A DNA stretch of 64,000 nt, from the NCBI RefSeq assembly GCF_017876095.1, contig NZ_JAGINM010000007.1, forward strand, positions 248,001 through 312,000. Direction: 5' to 3'. The first letter of the stretch is position 1. Each line of letters starts with the position of its first letter. A model generated the notes under the pieces. It was given only the letters and a program-made list of their open reading frames with translations, was not told the origin of the DNA and did not search any database. Of the stretch, positions 8,401 through 19,551 are shown in pieces. The translations under genes and the position numbers were made by a program. This stretch comes from Azospirillum agricola (GTDB lineage: Bacteria; Pseudomonadota; Alphaproteobacteria; Azospirillales; Azospirillaceae).

Positions 8401-8946
8401 ATGGCTCGCATTGTTTCCGGCCGCATCCGCCGCTTCGCTCCGCACGCGCTGGCGGCCCTGGCCCTCGTGGCCTCCCTTCCGGCGGTCGAGGCGCGGGCGG
8501 GCGCGACGGAGGAGCGGGAGGCGCCCCGGGTCGCCGTCTCGGTCGGGTCCGTCGGGATCGTCCTGATCGCGGCGAACCAGCAGCTCTACGCCTTCCTCGA
8601 CCGGCTCGGCGACAACGCCCCGGTGCCGGGCGGGCAGGTGACGGTCAAGGGGCCGAAGATCGATCTGACCCTGACCGAGACCGCCCCCGGCCTCTACCGC
8701 GCCGGACCCTTCCTGCCGGCGATCGGCCACACGCCGCTGACCGTCTCGGTCCGGAGCGCGCTCGGCGCCGGCCAGACGGCGGCGGAACTGGTGGTGACGC
8801 CACCGCCCGCGCCGGCCCATTCCGAAGGGCGTTTGCGGCCCCTGTGGCTGGCGCTCGGCACCGCCGCCCTGGCCGGCATCGCCGGGCTCGCGTGGCGCGG
8901 CCGTCGCCGGCGGACCGCGCCTTCGGCGATTGCCGGCGCGGCCTGA
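8401..8946 (+). CDS. Periplasmic domain protein with C-terminal membrane anchor, in RND operon
   Basis: A 181-residue protein with an N-terminal signal peptide (cleavage about 30-33, VEARA), a beta-rich periplasmic domain of roughly 105 residues, one membrane span (about 150-166) and the basic tail RGRRRR. This makes it a type I anchored periplasmic protein. The ATG at 8401 follows a strong GGGAGGAGG. It sits between adaptor and pump with gaps of 26 and 15 bases, so it is very likely part of the efflux machine or a substrate-handling accessory. I recognise no family; the domain could be immunoglobulin-like. Confidence 0.75.
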   Translation: MARIVSGRIRRFAPHALAALALVASLPAVEARAGATEEREAPRVAVSVGSVGIVLIAANQQLYAFLDRLGDNAPVPGGQVTVKGPKIDLTLTETAPGLYRAGPFLPAIGHTPLTVSVRSALGAGQTAAELVVTPPPAPAHSEGRLRPLWLALGTAALAGIAGLAWRGRRRRTAPSAIAGAA

Positions 8947-8961
8947 CGGGGCGGATCATCC

Positions 8962-11900
8962 ATGTTCCAGGCGCTCGTCGGTTTCTGCCTCCGCCACCGC
9001 GTTCCGGTGCTCGTCCTGACCGCGCTCCTGAGTGTCTGGGGCGTCCTGATCGGCCGCGACATGCCGGTGGCGCTGCTGCCGGAACTGCACCAGCCGGTCG
9101 TCACCGTGGTGACCGAGGCCGGCGGCCTGGCGCCCGAGGAGGTCGAGCAGCTCGTCACTTTCCCGCTGGAGACGCTGCTGAACGGAATGCCCGGCGTGTC
9201 GCGCGTGCGCAGCGTGTCGAGCCCCGGCTTCTCGCTGATCTACGCCGAATTCCAGTGGGGGACCGACCCCTACCGCAACCGCCAGCTCGTCGGCGAGCGC
9301 ATCGCCATGGCGCGCGACCGGCTGCCGGAAGGGCTGACGCCGCAGATGGCGCCGATGTCGTCGGTCGCCGGCCTGATCCTCCAGATCGCGCTGACCACCG
9401 AATCCGGCGACCTGATGGCGTTGCGCGAACTGGCCGACTGGACCATCCGCCCCCGGCTGATGGCGGTGGAGGGCGTGTCGCAGGTCTACACGGTGGGCGG
9501 CGACGTCCGGCAGTTCCGCTTCACCCCCGACCTGGGCGCGATGCGGACGCTGGACATCAGCATCGCCAAGGTCGAGCAGGCCCTGAACGCCTTCGGCGCC
9601 AACAGCAGCGGCGGCTTCAACGACCTGCACAACTCCGAAGTCATCATCCGCAACGTCAGCCGCAGCCGCAGCCTGGAGGACATCCGCAGCCTCGTCGTCG
9701 CCTACCGCGAGGACCGGCCGGTGGTGCTGAGCCAGCTCGGCGAGGTCGGCTTCGCGCCGAAGGTGAAGCGCGGCGACGGCGCCTTCAACGGGCGCCCGGC
9801 GGTGCTTCTGTCGGTGTTGAAGCATCCCAGCGCCAACACGGTGGACACCGCCGCCGCGGTCGAGGCGCTGATGAAGACGCTGGGGCCCAGCCTGCCGCGC
9901 GGGGTGCGGGCCGACCAGATCTCCTACAGCCAGGCGGAGCTGGTCACCGACTCCATCGACACCGTCAAGCATGTGCTGCGCGACGCCATCATCATCGTCA
10001 TCATCGTGCTGGCCGCCTTCCTGATGAACGTGCAGACCACGGTGATCGCCATGCTGTCGATCCCGGTCTCGCTGCTGGTGACGGTCATCACCTTCCATCT
10101 GCTCGGCGCCACCATCAACACCATGACGCTGGGCGGCATCGCCATCGGCATCGGCCAGCTCGTCGACGATTCGGTGGTCAACGTCGAGAACATCCTGCGC
10201 CGGCTGAGCGAGAACCGGCAGCGCCCGCTGCCGCGCCCGTCGCTGACGGTGATCGCCGACGCCTCGCAGGAGGTGCGGTCTGGCATCGTCTACGCGACGA
10301 TGATCATCCTGCTGGTCTTCCTGCCGCTGTTCGCCATGCCGGGCGAGCAGGGCCGCCTGTTCGGCCCGCTGGGTCTGGCCTACATCATCTCGATCTTCGC
10401 CAGCCTCGTCGTGTCGATGACGCTGACGCCGGTGCTGTGCTCCTACTTCCTGCCGGGGATGAAGTCCCTCGGCGACTCCTACCACGGCAAGCCGGTGCTG
10501 GCGATGAAGGCGGCCAACCGCCGGGCGCTCGGCTGGGCGCTGGATCACCAGAAGCTGCTGATGGGGATCGCCGCCGGTCTGGTGGCGCTGGCCGCCCTGT
10601 CGATGCCCTTCCTGCCGCGCTCCTTCCTGCCGCCCTTCAACGAAGGGACGCTCTATGTGCAGCTTCTCAACAAGCCGGGCATCTCGCTGAACGATTCGGT
10701 GCGCATCGGCCAGATGGCGGAGCGGCTGATCCTCCAGGTGCCGGAGGTGGTCAGCGTCTCGCGGCGCACCGGGCGGAACGAGAACGACGAGGACGCCGAT
10801 CCGGTGAGCGCCAGCGAGTTCCCGGTCCGCATCGCGCTCGGCGCGCGCAGCCGGGCCGAGATCATCGAGGATCTGCGCCACCGCCTGTCGATCCTGCCGG
10901 TCGACCTGACCGTCACCCAGTTCCTGACCTCGCGCATGCAGGTCGCCCAGAACGGCGTGCGCGGCGCCATCGTGCTGAAGATCTACGGCGACGACCTGGG
11001 CACGCTGCGGGTGCTGGCCGAGACCTTCCACCAGCGCTTCAAGGAGGTCCCCGGTCTGGTCGATCTGATGGTCGAGCAGCAGGTGCGCGTGCCCCAGATC
11101 CGCATCACCATGGATTACGCCCGGGCCAAGCTGTTCGGCGTGACCCCCGCGGCGATGACCCAGGCGCTGGAGAGCCTGTCCAACGGGCGGGTGGTGTCGC
11201 AGGTGATCGACGACGGCAAGCGCTTCGACGTGCTGATCAAGCTGGCCGACGCCGACCGCTCGATGGAGGCGCTGTCGCAGCTCCGCATGGAGACGCCGGC
11301 CGGCTACGTGCCGCTCTCCTCCATCGCGGCGGTGGTCAACACCGACGGCCCCAACCAGATCCTGCGCGAGAACGGGCTGCGCCGCATCGCCGTCACCGCC
11401 AACACCGACGGGTCGGACCTCTCGGCCATCGTGGCGAAGATGCGCGCGGCCATCGCGGCGACGCCGCTGCCCCAGGGCTACACCACCAACCTGGAGGGCA
11501 GCTTCCGCCAGGAGGAGGACAGCCGGGGAGTCATGGCCGGGCTGGCTCTGCTGTCGGCGGCGATGATCTTCCTGGTGCTGTACCAGCGCTACCGCTCGGT
11601 GGTGTTCACCGCCATCGTCATGGGCAACATCCCGCTGGCGCTGATCGGCAGCGTCGCCGCCCTGTGGATGTTCGGCGAGGATCTGAGTCTCGCCGCCATG
11701 ATCGGCTTCATCGCCGTGGCCGGCGTCGCCGTGCGCAACGGCGTGCTCAAGATCAGCCACTTCATCAATCTCGCCCTGCACGACAACATGCCGGCGGGCC
11801 GCGAGTTGGTGGTGCGGGGCTGCGACGAGCGGCTGATGCCGGTGATGATGACGGCCCTGTCGGCCGGGCTGGCGCTGATCCCGCTGCTGATCGTGTCGGA

Positions 11901-12072
11901 CGCGCCGGGCGGAGAAATCCTGCATCCGGTGGCGCTGGTGATCTTCGGCGGGCTGATCAGTTCGACCATGCTGGACACGCTGACCACGCCGGTGCTGTTC
12001 TACCGCTTCGGGCAGCCGGCGCTGGAGCGGCTGCTCAGCGAGACCGGCGACCTCGCCGTCGAAACCTACTGA
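8962..12072 (+). CDS. RND efflux pump permease, HME-like (CusA/CzcA branch)
   Basis: A 1036-residue inner-membrane proton-driven pump of full RND length. It has the first membrane segment, a large periplasmic loop, a transmembrane block at about 335-520, a second loop, and a final block at about 855-1020. The sequence GQLVDDSVVNVEN (Asp402-Asp403) in membrane segment four is the proton-relay site. The stretch LRELADWTIRPRLMAVEGVSQV resembles heavy-metal-efflux members, but the substrate cannot be read directly. No outer-membrane channel gene accompanies it, so it may use a TolC encoded elsewhere. Confidence 0.92.
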   Translation: MFQALVGFCLRHRVPVLVLTALLSVWGVLIGRDMPVALLPELHQPVVTVVTEAGGLAPEEVEQLVTFPLETLLNGMPGVSRVRSVSSPGFSLIYAEFQWGTDPYRNRQLVGERIAMARDRLPEGLTPQMAPMSSVAGLILQIALTTESGDLMALRELADWTIRPRLMAVEGVSQVYTVGGDVRQFRFTPDLGAMRTLDISIAKVEQALNAFGANSSGGFNDLHNSEVIIRNVSRSRSLEDIRSLVVAYREDRPVVLSQLGEVGFAPKVKRGDGAFNGRPAVLLSVLKHPSANTVDTAAAVEALMKTLGPSLPRGVRADQISYSQAELVTDSIDTVKHVLRDAIIIVIIVLAAFLMNVQTTVIAMLSIPVSLLVTVITFHLLGATINTMTLGGIAIGIGQLVDDSVVNVENILRRLSENRQRPLPRPSLTVIADASQEVRSGIVYATMIILLVFLPLFAMPGEQGRLFGPLGLAYIISIFASLVVSMTLTPVLCSYFLPGMKSLGDSYHGKPVLAMKAANRRALGWALDHQKLLMGIAAGLVALAALSMPFLPRSFLPPFNEGTLYVQLLNKPGISLNDSVRIGQMAERLILQVPEVVSVSRRTGRNENDEDADPVSASEFPVRIALGARSRAEIIEDLRHRLSILPVDLTVTQFLTSRMQVAQNGVRGAIVLKIYGDDLGTLRVLAETFHQRFKEVPGLVDLMVEQQVRVPQIRITMDYARAKLFGVTPAAMTQALESLSNGRVVSQVIDDGKRFDVLIKLADADRSMEALSQLRMETPAGYVPLSSIAAVVNTDGPNQILRENGLRRIAVTANTDGSDLSAIVAKMRAAIAATPLPQGYTTNLEGSFRQEEDSRGVMAGLALLSAAMIFLVLYQRYRSVVFTAIVMGNIPLALIGSVAALWMFGEDLSLAAMIGFIAVAGVAVRNGVLKISHFINLALHDNMPAGRELVVRGCDERLMPVMMTALSAGLALIPLLIVSDAPGGEILHPVALVIFGGLISSTMLDTLTTPVLFYRFGQPALERLLSETGDLAVETY

Positions 12073-12099
12073 CCGCCGCAGGGAAGGGAACGCACGCAG

Positions 12100-12336
12100 A
12101 TGGGGCCGTTTTCTCTCACCTCGGCGGTGGTCGCCGCCACGCTGATGGGCAGCGTGGCGCTGGACATCGGCGTGAACGCGTTGCAGGACTGGTACGACAC
12201 CTTCTACGCCGACGCGCTGTGGAGCAGCCGGCCGGTCAACGGCGAACTGGACCGCCAGTTGCTGAAGGAGGAGGCCGAGATCGACCGCCTGATGCGCGAG
12301 GCGGATTTTGTGAGCGAGGAAGCGGACGCCCGATGA
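12100..12336 (+). CDS. Small membrane-anchored protein of the RND operon
   Basis: A 78-residue protein with a hydrophobic N-terminal segment (about 5-27) and an acidic, helical C-terminal half that includes LDRQLLKEEAEIDRLMREAD. It is 27 bases after the pump and its TGA overlaps the ATG of the next gene, so the two are translationally coupled. Small membrane subunits such as AcrZ modulate RND pumps; a similar role is possible but is inferred from position and size alone. Confidence 0.65.
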   Translation: MGPFSLTSAVVAATLMGSVALDIGVNALQDWYDTFYADALWSSRPVNGELDRQLLKEEAEIDRLMREADFVSEEADAR

Positions 12337-13274
12337 GCCATTCTGTTCCGTCTCCCCGCTTGCGGGTTGCCGCCCTGGCCCTGGCGATCGGGCTGGGCGG
12401 GGCGTCCGGCCCCGTTTCGGCCCAAACGGCGGCGCAGACGGCGCGGCCCGCAGCCGTGCAGCTCCAGCCGGTCTCCGGCGATTACGTGACGGTCGGCCGC
12501 ACCAACCTGCGCCAGCAGCCGAGCCAGCAGGGCGCCCGCATCGCCCTGATCGAGTCCGGGGTGCGGCTGAAGGTGACGGGCAAGGTCGCCGACGCGCCCT
12601 GGTACGCGGTGACGCGCGAGGATGGCCGCAGCGGCTACGTCTTCGCCGATCTGCTGCGGCCGGTCGCCGCCGACCCGCTGCCCCCGGCGCCCTCCCCGGC
12701 GGTTCCCGCCGTGTCGCCGGCGGCCGCCGATCCGGTGGGTGAAGCGTTGCGCGAGCGGCTCGACAAGATGGATGCGGCGCTGGCCGACATCCGCAAGCGG
12801 GTCGAGGAGAGCGCCGCCGCGCGGGGCGTCGCGGAGCGGCAGCAGGCGTTGGAATCGGCGATCGGCGCCCTGCGCGACGACATCGCCGGCCTGCGCGGCG
12901 CCGCCGCCGAGGGTGACAGGCCCGGCGGTTTCATGGACCGGCTGATCGGCCTGCAAGAGCAGATCTCGGCCCAGATCGCCGAGCAGAAGGCCGATCTGGA
13001 AAAGCTCGGCAGGCGGCTCGACACCGCCGAGGAATGGCTGAAGCCGGTCAAGGAGTGGAGCGACCGCACGCTCGACGGTCTGCGTCCGGGGCAGGGTTGG
13101 GCGGATTGGTTCTGGAGCGGCTATTCCGCGACGTGGTCGTGGCTGACCGAGGGCTGGTGGTGGCAGGAGCCTGCCGGCTCCGCTCCAACCGCTCCCGGCC
13201 CCGGTGCCGCCCCGCCGCCGTCCTCCCCGCCGTCTCCCCCGGCGTCGAACGAGCGGCGCACCATCATGGGATGA
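12333..13274 (+). CDS. Exported bacterial-SH3-domain protein with coiled coil
   Basis: A 313-residue protein with a signal peptide (cleavage about residue 30, GPVSA). An SH3_3-type domain covers about 46-110 (VGRTNLRQQPSQQGARI ... WYAVTREDGRSGYV). A proline-rich linker, a helical coiled-coil stretch (about 135-235), a tryptophan-rich segment near 255-275 and a proline-rich tail follow. Bacterial SH3 domains usually bind cell-wall peptides, which could tie the pump to peptidoglycan. It starts inside the stop of the small membrane gene. The last 11 bases overlap the 3' end of the convergent gene at 13264. Confidence 0.75.
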   Translation: MSHSVPSPRLRVAALALAIGLGGASGPVSAQTAAQTARPAAVQLQPVSGDYVTVGRTNLRQQPSQQGARIALIESGVRLKVTGKVADAPWYAVTREDGRSGYVFADLLRPVAADPLPPAPSPAVPAVSPAAADPVGEALRERLDKMDAALADIRKRVEESAAARGVAERQQALESAIGALRDDIAGLRGAAAEGDRPGGFMDRLIGLQEQISAQIAEQKADLEKLGRRLDTAEEWLKPVKEWSDRTLDGLRPGQGWADWFWSGYSATWSWLTEGWWWQEPAGSAPTAPGPGAAPPPSSPPSPPASNERRTIMG

Positions 13275-13713
13275 GCGCCGCCGCCTCCAGCCGGAGGCGG
13301 AGTTTCTGCACCGCCGGGTCGGGCTGCGGAACCACGGGCCGCGCCTGGGCCGGCGTGGTGGTCCCGCCCACGTCGCCCGTCGGGAAGGCGGTGGCGATGA
13401 AGACACCCATGGTGCAGCCGGCGCCGAAATAGGTGAGGATCTGGCCGACCACCGGCCCGCCCACGCCGCCGGTTCCGGCCACCCCCGACGCCAGCGCCAG
13501 ACCGGTCAGCCCCAAACCGACCACGCTGCACCCCATCGCCTGGCGCTGGGCGAGCACCGGTTCGCTCGACAGGGTCGGGAAATCGGCCGGCAGGCCGCTG
13601 GCGCCGTTTTCGCCGCCGGTATTGGCGTGGGCGGGGGACAGGGTGGCGCTTGCCAGAAGTCCCGTCAGCAGCAGGACGGCGAGGGCCGGACGGTCGATGG
13701 CGGGGCGGGGCAT
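13264..13713 (-). CDS. Small secreted glycine-rich protein 1
   Basis: A 149-residue protein with a clear signal peptide (about 1-30, cleavage at SPAHA). The mature part has a glycine- and small-residue-rich hydrophobic region (about 60-112) resembling a glycine zipper or membrane-inserting hairpin, two cysteines (about 62 and 100) and a proline-rich tail. The neighbouring gene at 13830-14216 has the same plan, suggesting related proteins. No known family recognised. It converges on, and overlaps by 11 bases, the SH3-domain gene. Confidence 0.65.
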   Translation of the reverse strand: MPRPAIDRPALAVLLLTGLLASATLSPAHANTGGENGASGLPADFPTLSSEPVLAQRQAMGCSVVGLGLTGLALASGVAGTGGVGGPVVGQILTYFGAGCTMGVFIATAFPTGDVGGTTTPAQARPVVPQPDPAVQKLRLRLEAAALIP

Positions 13714-13829
13714 GGCACGGTCTCCGGAACAGGCTGGAACTGCACCGGGGAACGCAACGAATCGGTTGATCGGTTCCGAACTCTTCCGGATTCACCGATG
13801 GGGTGGGCGTCCTACCACGTCGGCGAGCG

Positions 13830-14216
13830 TCACCGCGCGGCGTGCAGCATGGGGTTCGGTGCGGTGCGCTCGCGCATGGCGGGGGATGGTGCCGAGGTCG
13901 CTTCGGCCGGCGCCTTGGTCACGTTGCGGTAGACCCAGCTGTAGCCGGTGGAGGCTGTGGTGAAGGCCAGACCGGCGCCGCAGCCGACCCCGGCGGACAG
14001 CGCGACGGCGGACACCGCGACGGAGGTGCCGACCCCGCTGTTGACCAGCGGCATCAGCACCAGCCCCGAGGTCAGCCCGCTGACCGTGGCCCCGCTTAGG
14101 CAGGAGACGACCGCCCGCTCGGTGAAGCTGTCATCCTGCGCATGCGCGGAACCGGGGCCGAGCGTGGCGGCGGCCAGCGGCAGGGCGAGGGACGCTGCGG
14201 ACAGGATGCGGCGCAT
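13830..14216 (-). CDS. Small secreted glycine-rich protein 2
   Basis: A 128-residue protein with a signal peptide (about 1-26, cleavage at SAHA) and a glycine/serine/valine-rich hydrophobic middle (about 40-95) with two cysteines. The plan resembles its downstream neighbour at 13264-13713. The frame opens further upstream, but the ATG at 14216 is preceded by CGGAGGAG and begins a proper signal sequence. A 116-base spacer separates the pair. Function unknown; both may be envelope proteins. Confidence 0.7.
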   Translation of the reverse strand: MRRILSAASLALPLAAATLGPGSAHAQDDSFTERAVVSCLSGATVSGLTSGLVLMPLVNSGVGTSVAVSAVALSAGVGCGAGLAFTTASTGYSWVYRNVTKAPAEATSAPSPAMRERTAPNPMLHAAR

Positions 14217-14404
14217 CGGTGCTCCTCCGTTCGGGAAAGGGCAGGGGTGCGGGTGGGGCCAGCGGACCCTACCGTTTGGAATATACCGGCACTCACGGAG
14301 CGGCAAGGGGAAAGCACGGCCGCAGCGGCGCCGCGCTTGCGCCGATGCGGCCGGGCGCCTAGCTTCGCAGCCGGAACGACAACCGGTTTGCGGAGAGCAG
14401 GGTC

Positions 14405-14824
14405 ATGAAGGCGCGCGTCACCTGGGTGGACGGCAAGATGTTCGTCGGCGAATCCGGCAGCGGCCACGCGGTGGTGATGGACGGCGCGCCGGAGGCCGGG
14501 GGCCGCAATCTGGGCGTCCGCCCGATGGAGATGCTGCTGATCGGCATGGGCGGCTGCTCCTGCTTCGACGTGGTGATGATCCTGGAGAAGGGCCGTCAGG
14601 CCATCACCGACTGCGTTGCCGCCATCGAGGCCGAGCGCGCCGACACCGATCCGAAGGTCTTCACCAGGATCCACATGCATTTCACGGTGACCGGCCGCAA
14701 TCTCGACCCGGCGAAGGTGGGGCGCGCCATCGCCCTGTCGGCGGAGAAATACTGCTCGGCCTCGATCATGCTCGGGCAGACCGCGACGATCACCCATGAT
14801 TTCGAGGTGGTCGAGGCCCCCTGA
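14405..14824 (+). CDS. OsmC family peroxidase-like protein
   Basis: A 139-residue cytoplasmic protein of the OsmC/Ohr superfamily, closest in look to the YhfA/OsmC-like branch. The two family cysteines are Cys51 in GMGGCSCFDVV and Cys117 in AEKYCSAS. Such proteins reduce organic hydroperoxides with a reactive cysteine pair; the YhfA branch has no proven substrate. It is a single gene between the secreted proteins and a palindromic repeat. The ATG at 14405 fits the usual N-terminus of the family. Confidence 0.87.
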   Translation: MKARVTWVDGKMFVGESGSGHAVVMDGAPEAGGRNLGVRPMEMLLIGMGGCSCFDVVMILEKGRQAITDCVAAIEAERADTDPKVFTRIHMHFTVTGRNLDPAKVGRAIALSAEKYCSASIMLGQTATITHDFEVVEAP

Positions 14825-14840
14825 GGTGACGCTCCTGTTT

Positions 14841-14927
14841 TCCGTCATGCCCGTGCCTGGCACGGGCATCCACGTGCGTGCTTCAAGGTTGCGCGTGGAG
14901 ATCCGGCACAAGGCCGGGCATGACGGA
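14841..14927. repeat. Intergenic palindromic repeat, copy 1
   Basis: Arms TCCGTCATGCCCG (14841-14853) and its exact reverse complement (14915-14927) enclose a smaller hairpin (CCCGTGCC-TGGCACGGG). The same core, CGTCATGCCCG with CGGGCATGACG, bounds the element at 32464-32557. The central segment resembles part of 59990-60015. These look like dispersed REP-type elements. This one lies between convergent genes and may also end transcription. Confidence 0.7.
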
Positions 14928-14959
14928 TGAAGTGAGAGAGCGGTTGCTTTGCACGGTTT

Positions 14960-15277
14960 TCAGCCGTGCAGCAGCTTCAGTCCGGCAATTCCGCCGATGA
15001 TGGCGGCGATGCAGAGCAGGCGCGCCGCACCCGCCGGTTCGCCGAACAGCGCCATGCCGAGGATGGCGGTGCCGACCGTGCCGATCCCGGTCCATACGGC
15101 GTAGGCGGTGCCGAGCGGCAGCGTCTTCAGGGCGACGCCGAGCAGGCCGATGCTGCCCAGCATGGCCGCCGCGGTCCAGACGCTGGGCCACAGGCGGGTG
15201 AAGCCTTCGGTGTGCTTGAGGCCGATGGCCCAGCCGATTTCCAGCAGGCCGGCCAACGCAAGTACGATCCACGCCAT
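14960..15277 (-). CDS. gdx: Guanidinium exporter of the SMR family (SugE/Gdx)
   Basis: A 105-residue four-span small multidrug resistance protein. The first span holds the essential glutamate, Glu13 in [16 protein letters not shown], a block characteristic of the Gdx branch rather than EmrE. The motif [19 protein letters not shown] is also Gdx-typical. Gdx proteins export guanidinium ion against protons. The ATG at 15277 follows AGGAGG, and a guanidine-II riboswitch lies directly upstream on the same strand, which strongly supports the substrate. Single-gene unit with a palindromic repeat beyond its 3' end. Confidence 0.95.
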   Translation of the reverse strand: MAWIVLALAGLLEIGWAIGLKHTEGFTRLWPSVWTAAAMLGSIGLLGVALKTLPLGTAYAVWTGIGTVGTAILGMALFGEPAGAARLLCIAAIIGGIAGLKLLHG

Positions 15278-15302
15278 GACGGCGCCTCCTTCTGGTCGGA
15301 AG

Positions 15303-15357
15303 GCAGGGCCGTCCCCGCGCGTGATCTCCCCTTTTGGGCGGCGGGGTCGTCCCCGCC
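15303..15357 (-). promoter_or_regulatory. Guanidine-II (mini-ykkC) riboswitch
   Basis: Read on the minus strand, two hairpins with the diagnostic ACGR loop occur. The first is GGCGGGG-ACGA-CCCCGCC (15357 down to 15340). The second is GCGGGG-ACGG-CCCTGC (15318 down to 15303). A 21-base linker separates them, and the gdx ribosome-binding site begins about 12 bases further on. Paired ACGR hairpins are the hallmark of guanidine-II RNAs, which turn on guanidine exporters, usually by freeing the ribosome-binding site. Confidence 0.95.
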
Positions 15358-15501
15358 GGGGTCGCTTCCTATATGGTCGGAATGGCCCTTCGGTCAAGCC
15401 GCGCGCGAGCGGTTGCATCCCCGATGCCGCCCGTGCAGGATGGGGTTCCTGAATGGTTCCCCCTCCGCCGGTGGCCGAGGGGCTTTCGATGTTGAGAGAC
15501 G

Positions 15502-15822
15502 ATGACCGAGCACGCTGACCAGACGGCGCCATCCGCCGTGAAATCCACCGGCGAATCCATCGACGACCGCCGCAAGCGGCTGCGCTTCCGTTCCTGGCAT
15601 CGCGGCATGCGCGAGATGGATCTGCTGATCGGCAGCTTCGCCGACGCCCATGTCGGCGGCTTCGACAGTGGCATGCTCGACCGTTACGAGGCTCTGCTGG
15701 AACTGAGCGATCCCGATCTCTACAACTGGATGTCCGGGCGCGAGCCGGTGCCGGCCGAGCATGACAACGACGTCATGCGGCTGTTGACCGCGTTCCGCTA
15801 CACCCCGCGCCAGGGTTCCTGA
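15502..15822 (+). CDS. sdhE: FAD assembly factor for succinate dehydrogenase
   Basis: A 106-residue small helical protein of the SdhE/SDH5 (DUF339) family, which promotes covalent flavinylation of SdhA and FrdA. The invariant RGxxE motif is present as [14 protein letters not shown], followed by [15 protein letters not shown]. About 30 extra N-terminal residues precede the conserved core compared with the E. coli protein. It lies 43 bases before mfd on the same strand, an arrangement known in alphaproteobacteria. Confidence 0.92.
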   Translation: MTEHADQTAPSAVKSTGESIDDRRKRLRFRSWHRGMREMDLLIGSFADAHVGGFDSGMLDRYEALLELSDPDLYNWMSGREPVPAEHDNDVMRLLTAFRYTPRQGS

Positions 15823-15865
15823 CGCTCCGGGGCGCCCGTCCCACCCGTTCGCGAAGGCATGTCCC

Positions 15866-19492
<3,627 letters not shown>

Positions 19493-19551
19493 GATGATGG
19501 TTCCGGTTCGGGCCGCGATGCTCCCACCCCGCCCGGCGGGGGAAGGTTAGG

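Noticed and set aside
8956..11925. 989-codon open frame on the minus strand opposite the RND pump
   Set aside because: A shadow of high-GC codon use; composition is Gln/Arg/His-rich low complexity and the plus-strand pump is unambiguous.
8844..12332. Plus-strand frame that runs through the pump into the SH3-domain gene, suggesting a giant fusion
   Set aside because: Only the last part (from the ATG at 12333) is real; the earlier part is an off-frame reading of the pump gene.
14217..14306. N-terminal extension of the second small secreted protein
   Set aside because: The extension has no signal character, while the ATG at 14216 has a ribosome-binding site and begins a signal peptide.
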